A DNA stretch of 64,000 bases from Anomaloglossus baeobatrachus (GCF_048569485.1 NC_134358.1:238291404-238355403), one strand, 5' to 3'; shown: positions 34,305 through 46,442, numbered from the stretch's first letter. Notes: generated from the sequence alone by a model not told the origin. A program made the numbers and translations.

Positions 34305-35340
34305 AAATTTGGTACTATAGCAACATTTTTGTGAACATAAATGAAAATTTTCAATATGGCAACCTAAGGTTATCAAATTCTGTGAAGTACTCGTGGATTC
34401 AAAATGCTCACTATACCTCTGAATAAAAGCCATGAGGTGTCAGGTTTCCAGAATGGGGTCACTTGTGGGGGAGCACCACTGTTTAGGCACTTTAGGTGCT
34501 CTCTAAATGCGACATAGCATTCACTAATGATTCCAGCCAATTTTGCAGTCAAATGGCACTCCTTCCCTTCAGAGTCCTGCCGTGCACCCAAACAGTTGAT
34601 TTCCACCACATATGAGGTATGAGCGTACTCAGGAGAAATTGCACAATACATTTTTGGTGCATTTTCTCCTGGCACCCTTGTATTAAAAAAAAAAACACTA
34701 TCTGGTTGAAGTAACAATTTTGTGTTAAAAAGGTATTTTTTTTATTTTCACAGCTCAACATTATAAACTTCTGTGAAGCACCAGAGGGTTCAAGGTGCTC
34801 TCCAAATATCTAGATAAAATTCCTTGAGGGGGTCTAGTTTCCAAAATGGTGTCACTTGTGGGGGTTTCTGCTGTTTAGGTACCTTAGGGGCCCTACAAAT
34901 GCAACATGGTGCATGCAAGCTATTTCAGCCAAATTTGTCTTCCAAAATTCAAATATTGCTTCTTCTGTTCCGGGCCTTCCCATTTGTCTAAACAGCAGAG
35001 GTTTCTGACAACATGTGGGGTATCAGCGTGTTCAGAAGAAACTGGGTAGCATTTTTGGGGTCCATTTTGTTGTGTTATTTCTTCTAAAAGTGAATACATT
35101 GGGTGTAGAGCAACATAGTTAGGCAAAATGATAACAATTTTTTTCTTCATTCCAAATCGATTTAGTTCCTGTGAAGCACCTGAAGGGTTAATAAACTTTT
35201 TGCATGTGGTTTTGAGTACTTTGAAGGGTGTAGTTTTTAGAATGTATCACTTTTGGGTATTTTCTGTCATCTCGGCATCTCAAAGTCACTTTAAACACTA
35301 TTTGGTCCCTAAAAAAAAAAAAATAAAAAATATATAATAC

Positions 35341-35893
<553 letters not shown>

Positions 35894-36186
35894 AGGGATA
35901 AGAGTAATGTGGAATTGATCACCTGAATTGGTTTTGGAACAAATTACAGTAATCATAAAAAGTGTAGAAAATGGCTGCCGCAATCACCAAGACAGGATAA
36001 GACCAGCTGGAGAGGAGAAGGTTAATAGACCGTGCGGCCATGGGAAAAACAATAATAAACCGTCAAACGTGGATGGACTGGATTGTTATCCAAAACGCTG
36101 GAGAAATAAACCTTAAAGTCTTTTTCAGGAAAATCTCCAGCTTGTCTTATCTTTTTGCAGGAAGACAGTTGGGTGCTCTTCACAGT
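35894..36186. other. No recognised feature
   Basis: Plain sequence between two repeats. Confidence 0.4.
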
Positions 36187-36654
36187 TCACTCACACATCC
36201 GTCTGGACCATAAATTCCATATCGAGTCCGGTACCACCAACACAGGCTGTTTACAAAGTGCTAGCTTCAGTTCTTGAAAGGCTGCTTCTGGAGACGAGTT
36301 GGTCATAGCCAACTTTGTGCCCTTAAGGAGGTCGTTTAGAGGTTCAGCTATCATGGCAACATTATGGATGAAGCAATGATAGTAGACCACGATGACCAAA
36401 AACACAGACTTGTTTCTTCTAGAGCGGTTGTAGCCAGTTCTGCAAAGCGTCCACCTTATTCACGTGGGGCTTGATTTCACCCCTGCTCATGACACAGACC
36501 AAGTCTTCTTCCATCCAGATGGCACATTTTTTTAAGGTTGATGGAAAAACTCCAACTAGTAGGGAGTAAGCTAGGCTCAACTGCTTAAAGCCTGGTGCTC
36601 GGGAGAAAAAAAAAGCAATCGAATATGTAGTGAATCCCGGCACACAGCTCAAGA

Positions 36655-36978
36655 AAAAAAAGTGAGTCAGTCAATGGGTTTGTTGTATGCTCATGATTTA
36701 TTCAAAATTGCAGAAGTGACAACCAGTGTGTGACAATTCACATTGAATGGTTCTGTCCAATGCTTCGTCTCATAATAGAGCCTTCATCAGGGACGCATTA
36801 ACACCGTTGAGGAAGTGTGAGGATAAAGGTCCTGTTTACACGTGTTGAATAAGGATTGGTATATCACATTCTTCTATTTAGAGTGGATAGGACACCTTGG
36901 TATAAGTGGAAAATAGGAAGAAATTCCAGTATCGCCAGAGAGGTATTTTCCAGTTATACCAAGGTGTCCTATCCCAGA
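36655..36978 (-). mobile_element. Penelope-like end fragment inside the Gypsy relic
   Basis: Separates the reverse-transcriptase and RNase H sides of the Gypsy relic. It holds a degenerate hammerhead on the minus strand (36753-36800) and a 30-bp inverted pair (GGATAGGACACCTTGGTATA at 36886 and its complement ending 36976). No coding part. Confidence 0.6.
36753..36800 (-). ncRNA. Degenerate hammerhead ribozyme relic
   Basis: On the minus strand: GTCC, CTGATGA (36784-36790), a weak helix II (AGGCTC...GAGAC), GAAGC in place of GAAAC, then ATTGGAC, whose GGAC can pair with GTCC as helix I. The changed core strand and imperfect helix II suggest it no longer cleaves. Confidence 0.45.
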
Positions 36979-37601
36979 CCACTGTGTATTTCTTGTGGGG
37001 AGCTAGGATTTGGTCCATGGCTCTCTGGAAGGTGGCTGGAGCTCCTTGCAGCCCCTATGGCATCCTAACATACAGAAAACATCTACCTGGCATTGAAAAG
37101 GCTGTCTTCTCCTTTACATCTTTGGATAGGGGAATCTACCTCCCTTTTGTGAAGCCCAGTATGGCAATGTACCAGGCTAGCCTTATCCTATTAATGATCT
37201 TGTCAATGCAGGACATTGAGTATGTGTCTAACTTGGACAATTTGTTCAGCTTCCAGTAGACACTGCAGAACTGAGGTCTTCAGTTGTATAATCTGTAGGG
37301 CTCTGCAAAATTCCCTTATGACCTTTGACATGAATGGGGTCACTTGGTTTGTCAAGACCTCTTTTGGCAGTCTGGTTCAAGGAAAGATATGGACCAGTTC
37401 TATAGCAATACTCAAAGGAATTTCTCAGTGGTACTGCCTCAGGGTACCATGTAGCATAATCCATGACTACTAGGATATACTGATGCCCTCCGGAAGACTT
37501 GACCAGGGAGTCCTACTAAATCCATCACAATACGATCTAACAAGATCTCAATAATGAGCAATGGCAGTAAGGGGGCTACGGAAGTGACCAACCAGGACAG
37601 G

Positions 37602-38156
37602 TGTCATGATCCAGACCTGGTCATGTCAGGAGTTAATTCCTTCCAGCCTCGTTACAGTTTCCAGGAAGCTATATCTCGGCACTGCACCTCCGGTTCAGCG
37701 CCAGTTATAGTCTATGCTCTGCAGCGTGTTACTGACTCTGGCAAGTTACCCAATCTGTCCTGCCTCCCTGCTACCTTGTTCTCACCCATACCCTCCTTCG
37801 TTCGCCCCGGTCCCAGACTATCCGCTCCTGTCTATGTACCCTTCCTTGTGTCTTATCCCGGTCCTGACCCAATTGTCCTCCTCCCTTGTTTGTACTTGGA
37901 CTTCCTGGCATCTGACCTGTATCCTAGTTTCTTACTGCGGCCTTAGTCTCTCCCTTCTGCTACTACTGTGACTTCTAGCTTCTGACCCTCGGCTATCATC
38001 TGACCATGATTTGTCTCTCCCTGTTCTATTATCTAGACCTCCTGATGCTGACCCGGTAGACTGACTGCTCTACTGCCCTGTGGTGGTTTGTCTGCTAACT
38101 GCACTCTGAAGCTACACGGCTTGTAGCTTCAGCAGCTCCCCTAGTGCAGTGTGACA
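37602..38156. mobile_element. Solo-LTR-like unit, 555 bp, 5-bp duplication
   Basis: Starts TGTCATGATCC and ends GTGTGACA, with ACAGG on both sides (37597-37601 and 38157-38161). TG...CA ends and a perfect 5-bp duplication fit an LTR left by recombination. It lies inside the integrase region of the Gypsy relic and is therefore younger than it. Fossil, no coding part; the 130-codon open frame at 37554-37946 is not a gene. Confidence 0.8.
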
Positions 38157-38445
38157 ACAGGACGTACAATAATTCAAATTCTAATCGGTGACAATCGGGC
38201 CAGTAGGACCTCTGGAGGATCCTTTCCAGTTTCCTCTACCCCCAGATGACCATTTAAGACAAGAGTATGAGCCATGTTTAACACCTTGCGTCTGTAGGGT
38301 CCTGGTACCAACAACTGCTCTACTATCTCATTTTTATGCTTGCTGACAATATAATCCCCATTTACAGTATTTACAGTCATTTACTTATTTAATTATTTTG
38401 AATACTTATATTTAGAATTTAGTTTACTTTTGTATCCATAATTTA

Positions 38446-39570
38446 ACCCCTTAACCGCAGGCAGTAATATGTCCTAAGTGGTCATAGTCTGATCTCCCCG
38501 GCCGCTGCCGGCAGCCGGCGGGGGTCCGCGTACGTCAGCTGATTTGTATAGCTGACATGTGCCTGGCAAGCACGAGTGGAATCACTTTCTGCCTGTGTCT
38601 GTTAACCCCTTAAATGGCACTGTCAAAATGTGACAGTCATTTAAACCCCCAACAAGGTAGATCTGTACTCACCGGCCTCCCTCGGCATCACAGTGCTGTG
38701 ATCACTGTGAGCCAGTGGTTGTCATGCTGATCCTTATAGTCCCCTAGGAGTACTACTAAAAAATAAAAAAAAAAAAATAAAAAAAAAAATCTAATCACCC
38801 CCCTTTCGCCCCCTTAAAAATTAAAAGGGTTGAAAATATAATAAGATATACACATATTTGGTATCGCCACGTTCAGAAATGCCTGATCTATTAAAATATA
38901 AAAATCAATTAATCTGTTCGGTAAACTGCGTGGCGGCAAAAAAAATTTTTAACCGCCAGAATTACGTTTTTTAGTCTTCACAAATTTTCTGCAAAATACA
39001 ACAACAAGTGATAAAACGTAGCATCTGTGGAAAAATGGTACCATTAAAAAAAAGTCAGCTGTAGACAAAAAAAATAAGCAGTCACTGAGCCATAGTTCCC
39101 GAAAAATGAGAACGCTACGTGTTGCGGAATATGGCGCAAAACGTGAGCCACTTTTTTGGACACCCTTCTGATTTTTTGTTTTAACCCCTTAGATAAAAGG
39201 TAAAACCTATACATGTTTGGTGTCTACGAACTTGTACCGACCTGAGGCATCATACAGACACCAGTTTTACCATATAGTGAACACTGAATTAAATCTCAAA
39301 AACAATCATGCAATCACACTTTTTTTTGCTGTTGTTACGTACTTGGAATTTTTTTTTTGCCAATTTTCAGTAGACTATGTGATAAAACGTATGGTTTCAT
39401 TTAAAAGAGCAACTCATCCCACAACAAAAAAAAGCCCTCATATGGCAATATTGACAAAGAAAAAAAAAAAAACAGAAAAAAACCCAAAACAATCTGCCAT
39501 GGTGAAGGGATTAAACAAAAGGAAAAAGAAAAATAGTAATCTTTGGAGATTGGTAAGCTTTAAGACATGC
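38446..39570. repeat. TTAACCCC-type interspersed repeat
   Basis: Opens TTTAACCCCTTAACCGCAGG, with a GC-rich first 100 bp, then TTTGGTATCGCCACGTTC, GTAAACTGCGTGGCGG and TTTTACCATATAGTGAACAC blocks. Part of it is the reverse complement of 6090-6210. Ends in A-rich sequence before the host exons. No transposase frame. Confidence 0.55.
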
Positions 39571-39701
39571 TGTACTGAGTTTTGAATAATGAATTTTTTA
39601 TTGGAACAACTGCTTACAGTTTAATACACGTAAATGTTTCCAACAAGCATCCACATAGTAACTTGTTAGTTATGATTAAAGAAAAAAGGGCCAACACTTA
39701 C

Positions 39702-39790
39702 AAGAAAGTGCACATCTCCTCAGAAGAATTAAGCTTTTTCTTTTCTTCCTTTAAGATTTTTTCAAGAATGAAGTTCATAGTCCGTAGAGC
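39702..39790 (-). CDS. sycp2l: SYCP2-family exon, 89 bp
   Basis: Preceded by TATGGAAATAG and followed by GTAAGTG, a strong donor. It starts in phase 0 and ends two bases into a leucine codon completed by the 35-bp exon 22 kb downstream. Encodes ALRTMNFILEKILKEEKKKL followed by NSSEEMCTF; the SYCP2 counterpart is the KKMNAMLDKMPQDARKIL region, a helix of the N-terminal ARM-like fold. Lysine- and glutamate-rich, with no frame break. The very long following intron holds at least ten mobile elements. Confidence 0.88.
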
Positions 39791-39892
39791 CTATTTCCAT
39801 AACCAGTTTTTGGGGAACAGAAATGAAGCGTTAACAGGTGGTCATTAAATGAAGCGCATGAACATAAAATAAACACAGAACACATCACTCAC

Positions 39893-39978
39893 CTCTAGTC
39901 TAATATTATATGGAGGCCAATTTTCCATAATGATGAATCCAAGTGTAAACAAAAAATTGTCTAGTAACTGCTTTACGC
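39893..39978 (-). CDS. sycp2l: SYCP2-family exon, 86 bp
   Basis: Preceded by TTTTTCTTTTAG and followed by GTGAGTG. It completes a glycine codon begun in the 28-bp exon upstream and ends in phase 0, giving 28 full codons: VKQLLDNFLFTLGFIIMENW and then PPYNIRLE. It corresponds to the segment of SYCP2 that reads KKQVVESFVPRICSLVID and beyond. Only 102 bp separate it from the next exon. Same chromosome-axis protein as the other exons; open throughout. Confidence 0.88.
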
Positions 39979-41329
39979 CTAAAAGAAAAACAAACACATT
40001 TCATAATTTGCACAAAAAAGCATAGAAATCTTATCTCGGATTACTAATCAGCAACACTACTAAAATGCTGATACATCTTGGATCCTTCCTCCATCTCCTC
40101 CCAACATCATCTGTCAGGATGGTGTCAGGAGGCATCTACTGTATACATATCTGATGGGTGGCTGATCATGCTGAAATTGACAAGAGAAGTCTGCATTATT
40201 AATGTATTGTGTATGGAGGCCTTTTGAATAACATGTTCATGTCCCTATTACATCCAAGTACCCAAATTTAGAGCGGACATCTTTTACACAAAACAGAAAA
40301 AAAAACAAAAAACACTGCCCCCCTTAGTAGAATTGGTGGAAAATGGTTTGTACATCCCATTCCAATGGTTGCAACATTTTTCTGCAACTGCTGCATGGGA
40401 GAGTGTGTACCATCTCTTAAGAAAATACATCAGTGGTTTGTGATCAGCTGTCATGGCGTCACATCACCTGTGCATCATACCACAGAGGACATTGCGCCAA
40501 GCCTGCTAATCAGTAGCAGAGTCACAGATGTAAGCAGATAAAAGGCAGTACTCCCTTCTCCTGTGTAGAGGCCACAGACCACGGTCATGGCTAGTTGACT
40601 GGGTCATGGCTAGTTGACTGGGTCATTCAAATCTATTTGTGTTCGCTCTACTTCTAGATCTCCATGCTTTATACTTTGCCTACTTTCAAAAGTTTGCTAT
40701 CAAGAAGTAATCTTTGACTTATACCTTTTTAATATGGAAAGAGCAGGATTTACCATTAGAAGATATTACTAACGTAAACTCAGTCCTTGAATTTGTTTTT
40801 TCTAAATTATCCTAATTTTATACTTAAAAACGCTACTTGAGTAAGAATGTGGTTAAATTCTGTCTGCACGTAGCGCACTATTCGGGGAACACAATCCATG
40901 CTGGCATCATGTCCACAGCAGCGCGACTGACATCCCAGCATGTGAAGGGTGATAAAAGTGGAATAGGAGGAGAAGGCTGCAACAGATGTGGCTACTTTTC
41001 GCCTCCTCACTACACATACAGTCATGGTGATGTGGTATGATTCCAGCAAGCTTACCAGTGGTTCCCGTCTAGTTCGTTACCTGTAGGCCAAAACAGCAGG
41101 GAGAATTTAACAGTCTTCAAACAAACACGTCACATTTAGTTATAATATAACATAGGGATCGTTAAATAGTATTAGGAGACTGATCAAAAGCTCCTAATAC
41201 CTCCTAGATGTAAATCCTGCTGGAAGGTTCCTTTAAAGCAGCAAATCAAAAAATTTTACCATATCAGGCTGTGTACAAGTCAAAAACATTTCTCGAATAT
41301 GAACTAAAGTTTGGGATGCTCTTATTCAA
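39979..41329. other. SYCP2-family intron, nothing recognised
   Basis: Contains a small 22-bp direct repeat (GGTCATGGCTAGTTGACTG twice at about 40582-40624) and no element that can be delimited. The open frames at 40807-41049 are shadows without known similarity. Confidence 0.4.
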
Positions 41330-41885
41330 CCTCATCTCTGTCTGGTTTATACACCTACCCTAATATCACTGTCACACCCTTCATTGACTATCCATTGTCC
41401 AAAGAATGTGATTCAAAATGCTAACACTGATTTATGAGCCGGACTAGAAGTGGTATTCTCCAAATCTTTTGCTACATCCCAAACACAATTTCTGGCCACT
41501 GTAAGACTTCATTCTTTGCTCGCCACTTGTATTCCCCCACACAAGAATCTTAAATGTCTCCCTTGCATCTTACATCTTTAATAGGTTAAACTGTACCCCA
41601 TGCTCTATATTTTCAAAATCAACCTGAAAACCAACTTCCTAAAAAAGAAACCTTATAATCAACAATAATCTGTGCTTTCACGAGAAGCTGGTACCCTCAC
41701 TTAGTCTTCACATATAGAGGAAACAGTAAGCCCTCAGACAGGGAAATCATTCCCTTTGTATAAGTTGGTCACTCCTATATTCAGGTTTTTTTGTACTTGA
41801 ATTCTACATGTTCTGTACTGTAAACTCTGATAACTGAAGAATTTGTATTGTAGGATTAATACTATTAAGAATAATAATCCACAGA
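41330..41885 (+). mobile_element. LINE 3'-end fragment
   Basis: Has the order of a decayed non-LTR retrotransposon 3' end: a CTATCCATTGTCCAAAGAAT...CAAAATGCTAACACTGATTTATGAG block (end of a reverse transcriptase reading LPIVQR and LTLIY in related copies), then about 400 bp of 3' region, ending in an AATAATAAT-like tail at about 41870. No intact frame. Exact clade uncertain. Confidence 0.55.
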
Positions 41886-42189
41886 TATTTACAATTTAGA
41901 GGATACATTACAGTGCAACAATTCATTATCTCATGACAGCTTACAACCTATCAAGAAAAGAATGATAAAAGGTGAGTGGCTTGTAATGTATGGTCGACCC
42001 TCCTTTATAATAATTTGTATTCATTTAAAGCTGCATGAATAGATCTCCAGTTAGTATCTGTCCATATCCACAGGTGTATGGAGTGCATGGCGGGTGTTGA
42101 AATAGATCACAGAAGGGACCAGATTATGAGAGAGAGAGGAAGGGAGAACAGAGGAAAGATCGATTAGCGAGATGATATGTTAGGCTTGC
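41886..42189. other. No recognised feature
   Basis: Plain intron sequence. Confidence 0.4.
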
Positions 42190-42650
42190 CAAAAGATTTG
42201 CTTTTAGGCTACGCTTAAAAAAAAAAAAAAAAAAAAAAAAAAACTGTAGACACAGGGAAGTAACCAGATTGTCTGGGGTAATGCATTCTAGAAAACTGGA
42301 ACAGCACAAGTACAGTCTTGGAGACTGAAATGGGAAGCTCAAGCTATGGTGGATGTTAGTCTTAGATAATTATAAGAACAAAGTGCACGTGTAGCTTAGT
42401 AGTAGACAAAAGTTGAGCAAAGAAGTCTGGTAGTGCACAACTGTTGAAACCTTTGGGAGAACGACAACTTTATGATGTATTCTGTAATGGATGGGCAACC
42501 AGTGCAATGACTGGCACTAGGTGGAGGCATCTGTGTAGCAGCTGGCCAGAAATATGAACATGGCATCTGCATTTAGGATAGACTGGAGATGGAATAGAAA
42601 GCGAGAGGAGATTGGTAGAGATTTACAGTTGTCCATATAATGCAGCTTTG
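42190..42650 (+). repeat. Dispersed repeat, second copy of 10680-11230
   Basis: Shares GTAATGCATT, GGAGACTGAAATGGGA, GGATGGGCAACCAGTGCAAT and TGGAGGCATCTGTGT in the same order as the first copy. An A-tract at 42219-42243 interrupts its start. Confidence 0.65.
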
Positions 42651-43156
42651 ATACATCTGCAGCTTTCCATCTATGCATTTTCTCATCTAAATACGCATAC
42701 TTAAAGGAACCTGTCATGTCAGGTTACGCAGCAGTTCAAAATGTGAACAGCATGGCATAGAGGAGAAGCAGAGCAGAATATAATATATAGTATTGTTGGA
42801 AAAGATTCAGTATAGCTTTTTTTTTTTTAATTCATTTAGATCCCGGGTGTTTGTTTTGTATATGAGTTCAGTAGGAGGTCTGACTCAGTGACACATTTCT
42901 GCATACAGACATACAGTGAAACCTGCCATTGAATTATACTACCCACCGGATACATATTCATACAAAACCTAGAGGATACAGTTAATCAAATACAAGCATT
43001 TATTTTTTTACCCCCACAAAAATGTTTATCAATTAGATTAGCTCCTCCGGTTCTATAAAATCCTGCCTGCAGATCAGATACTATTTTCAATATGACAGAT
43101 TCTCTTAAAAAAAAAAAAAAAATTATATTTATCAGGACTTTAGAAATAGTACTCAC
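42651..43156. other. SYCP2-family intron, nothing delimited
   Basis: An AAAGGAACCTGTCATG block at about 42703 resembles the end of a small TIR family; its partner was not found. Confidence 0.35.
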
Positions 43157-43184
43157 CATCATCACTGATACATTTACAAATCAC
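43157..43184 (-). CDS. sycp2l: SYCP2-family micro-exon, 28 bp
   Basis: Only 28 bp long, preceded by TTTTTTCCGTAG and followed by GTGAGT. Starts in phase 0 and ends with one base of a glycine codon. It encodes VICKCISDD plus the shared G, the counterpart of VIHDVSDEG in SYCP2, directly before the segment carried by the 86-bp exon. Exact phase agreement on both sides makes a chance match unlikely in spite of the length. A long A-tract (43191-43219), a T-tract in gene sense, supplies the pyrimidine run upstream of the acceptor. Confidence 0.82.
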
Positions 43185-43190
43185 CTACGG

Positions 43191-43223
<33 letters not shown>

Positions 43224-44059
43224 TAAAAAAAGTTACCCCCTCAGTTGGTGTAAAAACATATTCCCAAAATGATGAATCAGCAACTATACTAATAAAAGTT
43301 AGATACTCTATACCGCTATAATAAATTAACCAGTGGCCTTCAAAATTTATTTTAGAAGTAGGCACAGATCCACCGTAAGATCACATATCACATTTAAGAT
43401 CACACATAAGATCACATTTTACTTGCATCAAAGTGAATACTTTAGTAAATAGAAAAATATATATATATTTTTTTTTTATAATATTGGTTTTGCAACTAGT
43501 TTTCGCTATTAAAATGACCAAGTGAAATTAGAATACCATATACTCTTACAACTCTCAAACACAGATTTGTTACATGGATGTTATAAAGGAGTTCATCTTA
43601 GAGAGAAATAAAAATAATGCAATACAGTATTCTTTAAAAAATAAGTAAATGAATTAAAATCACAGAATCTGTCATGGAGACTCCAATGCAGAAGTAAACC
43701 TAGTCCTCTACGGAGTAATCGTTCAATCACACATTAATTTTGTTTCTTATACTAGATTTAAATAATGAACCTTTGAAAACATCACTCATACTAACCAGCT
43801 GAAGGGTACTGAGAAATAAAGGATTCACACCAGTATTAACAGATACATTTCTGTCATATGGAAGATTTCGTGTGTCATTTAGTGCAGAAGTCAGTTTCCT
43901 CAGTTTAAGTGACTCTAAATTATTTCTTAAAGGGTACCAACCACCATGATTTTGCTATATAAAGTAAAGTAAAGGCAGTGCTATACAGGATGCTGATCCA
44001 AGCATACCTTTTGGTGAAAGCTCAGTTACATACATTGAGGGGAAAAAAAAAAAAAAAAA
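43185..44059. other. SYCP2-family intron, nothing recognised
   Basis: AT-rich, with short A and T runs. No delimitable element before the CR1-like LINE. Confidence 0.4.
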
Positions 44060-45690
44060 AGACACCTAGGTCCATCTAGTTCAACCTTCTTCCACTAATT
44101 ATACATTTTGTCATTTATAACAATGTTGTGTGTACTGAGGAAATCATCCAGCCCTTTTTTTAGTGTCTGCCATTACTACCTCTTGTGGTAGGGCATTCCA
44201 CAGTCTGACTGCTCTAATTGTAAAAGAACCCTTTCCTATTTAGCTGCCGGAATCGCTTTTCTTCCACTCGCAGTGAGTGCCCCCTGGTCCTTAGTATTGT
44301 CTTTGGAAGAAAAGTCATGTGCCAGTCCTTTGTACTGACCGCACATGTATTTATACATATGAGATCTCCTCAGATGTTTTTGAAGCTAAAAACAAATCCA
44401 ACTTTTTCAACCTGTCATCATATGGGAGGCCTTCCATTCCTTGTAGTAGTCTAGTTAGCCGCCTTTAAACTGACTAACTTCTGAATGTTCTTTTTAAAAT
44501 GTAGAAACCAATCTTGGATCCCATATTCCAGATGTGGCCTTACAAGTGATTTATAGAGGGGTAACAAAACGTTGGGATCACGGGATCTAATCTCTTTTTA
44601 TACACCCCAAAATCTTGTTTGCTTTTGCAGCTGCTGCCTGACATTGAGTGCTGTTGCTCAGCTTATTTGTAATGAGAATACCCAAGTCCTTCTCCTGTTC
44701 TGTAGTCCCGAGTTTACTTCCATTTAATGTATACGCAGTTGTAGGATTACTCCGTCCTACGAGCATTATGCTATATTTATTAACATTAAATCTCATTTGC
44801 CAAGTATCTGCCCATTATGACATCTTATCCAGATCTTTTTATAATATTGTACTATCGTCAGTTTTTAATTTCCTACATAATTTGGTGTCATCAGCAAAGA
44901 CTGACACTTTACTATCAATCCCAACCACAAGGTCATTCATTAAAAAGAATCAGTCCTAGCACAGATCTCTGCGGTCCCCAACTGCTGACTATAGCAAATT
45001 AGTAGTCATAAATTGTACACTCTCTCTTGGTTTCCTATCTTTTAGCCAATTCCTTACCCAGTTGCATATAGTTTTCCCTCGTCCTTGCTTCTGGAGCTTC
45101 AGTATAAGGCTATTGTGGTACAGTATCAAATGCCTTTGCAAAGTCCAAATAAATCACATCAGCTGCATTACCAATATCCAGATTTGCAGATACCCCCTCA
45201 TAGAAACCCAACATGTTGGTTAGACACTACTTATCTTTCATGATTCCATGCTGTCAGTTATATTATTTTCTGCAATATATTTTTGCATATCATTTCTTTA
45301 AACACCCTCAAAAACCTTGCACACCACTGATGTCAGACGGTAGTCACCTGGATCCACCCTCTTAACTTTCTTAAATAAAATCAGTACAACAGCAATCCTC
45401 CAATCCTGAAGCAGCAACTCTGTTACAAGAGAGACTAAGAAGATAATATACAGTGGTCTGTCAATTAAAGAGTTAAATTCCCTCAATATCTGTGAATGAA
45501 TGCCATCTGCCCGAGGGGATCTGTCAAGGTTATATTCACTCAGATGCAAGCGTACTTCCTGTTGTGTTATAATTAATTATACAGGGAGGGAGGTTTTTGA
45601 TTTGTGCCTTATTGAATGATCCGTGGAAGTATCAGTTCTTTGGAAAGTGCCTGTTTAATATCTCAGCCTTGTCTTTGTCCTCTATAAATT
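44060..45690 (-). mobile_element. CR1/L2-type LINE, 5'-truncated and decayed
   Basis: Minus-strand reverse transcriptase words occur in the order expected: ADGIHSQILREFNSLIDRPL, LLQDWRIAVVLILFKKVKR and VDPGDYRLTSV (45549-45298), the catalytic FADDTK at 44898-44881, then FNVNKYSIMLVGRSN, TLNGSKLGTTEQEKDLGILI and AAAAKANKILGCIKR (44796-44587). The 3' end near 44060 carries GGTTGAACTAGATGGACC, a mark of CR1 and L2 LINE tails. The endonuclease domain and ORF1 are absent and stops break the frame, so it cannot move. Inserted in an intron in the same orientation as the host gene. Confidence 0.88.
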
Positions 45691-45768
45691 AGCCTGTTGG
45701 TTTCTGTCCCATAAAAGATTACATATTTTTTTTTGGCATTAAAAAAAAAAAAAAAAAAAAAAAAAACA

Positions 45769-45771
<3 letters not shown>

Positions 45772-45825
<54 letters not shown>
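45772..45825. repeat. (CA)n microsatellite
   Basis: About 54 bp of CA repeats directly after an A-tract of 26 bases. Confidence 0.97.
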
Positions 45826-45826
<1 letters not shown>

Positions 45827-45966
45827 ACCAAAATTTTTGTAATGTCTTTGGAGATTTTTGTTTCAGTAGCTAATATTACTTGCTGGATTTCTTGATTTAC
45901 ATTTTCTATTGAGAATTTTATACTCCTAAAATGCTATTTCTGTATTCACAGTCATCTCAAGTTTGA

Positions 45967-46442
45967 ATGCTTGGTTGCCGAAATATCTGTAATCAAAATT
46001 AAAGAAAAGCACTGCACCTTTGATTGTTGTGTGCATCGGGGGCGTGCCAATGTGGGCTAAATCCTCACTGTAAAGTCGTCCTCTATAATGTGCCCCTTTT
46101 TCGTTATTTAAATATTATGCCATCATTGCTGCCGTTGGCGGCGAGTGCGTATTGCCACAGTAAGGTCTTCAAAAAAAATGGCACCGGACATCACAGTACG
46201 TGCATGTGAGGTCTGTCGCCATTTTAATAAAGATATTACTGTGGCAATGCGCACTCGCCGCCAACAACAGCAATGGCGGAGTGGCGAGATTATTTAAAAT
46301 AAAGAAAAGGGGGCACGCCATACAGGACGCAGGAAGAGGAATTTACAACATGGACCTCACTCGCAGGTTCGCACCGCTGCACATATCAAAGGTGCTGTGC
46401 ACTTCTGGAAATTTGATTAAAGATATTTCAGCAACTAAGCAT
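45967..46442. mobile_element. Foldback TIR element, about 476 bp
   Basis: Ends ATGCTTGGTTGCCGAAATAT and, read inward from the right, ATGCTTAGTTGCTGAAATAT, continuing through AAGCACTGCACC / GGTGCTGTGCACTT. An inner inverted pair, GTTGGCGGCGAGTGCG...GCCACAGTAA and its complement, lies at 46134-46264. Non-coding. No clear target duplication. Confidence 0.8.

Larger units (their letters stand above)
32878..35310 (-). repeat. Array of roughly 390-bp units (copy A), split by a PLE
   Basis: On the minus strand each unit has a CCCCCACAAGTGAC(C)CCAT block followed by TTTTGGAAA, then an ATCCACAGGTACTTCACA-type block. The reverse complements lie near 32978, 34445 and 34838, about 370-395 bp apart once the 33224-34304 insertion is removed; a shorter, more diverged unit follows at 35100-35300. 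Open frames in the units share the words PPQVTPFWK and VLHR, so the units are coding-like or were once copied from a coding repeat. Family unknown. A second array lies at 62758-63783. Confidence 0.78.
36187..38400 (-). mobile_element. Ty3/Gypsy retrotransposon relic, rearranged
   Basis: A fossil LTR retrotransposon with many breaks. Recognisable parts on the minus strand are an integrase zinc-finger region (38174-38380, NGHLGVEETGK), an integrase core (about 37266-37560, DYATWYPEAVPLRN), a reverse transcriptase part (about 36980-37260, with a GAPATFQRA block) and an RNase H side (36187-36652, LLKGTK and AAFQELKLALCKQPVLV). Integrase lies before reverse transcriptase, the reverse of the usual Gypsy order, most simply two partial copies brought together. 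It is interrupted by an LTR-like unit (37602-38156) and a PLE fragment (about 36655-36978). Old, by its decay and the younger inserts. Confidence 0.82.

Noticed and set aside
37554-37946. 130-codon frame as a gene
   Set aside because: Lies within the LTR-like insert and its flank in the Gypsy relic; no recognised similarity.
43174-43365. Minus-strand 63-codon frame as an extra SYCP2-family exon
   Set aside because: No family words, and the true 28-bp exon at 43157-43184 has its acceptor inside this frame's downstream part.
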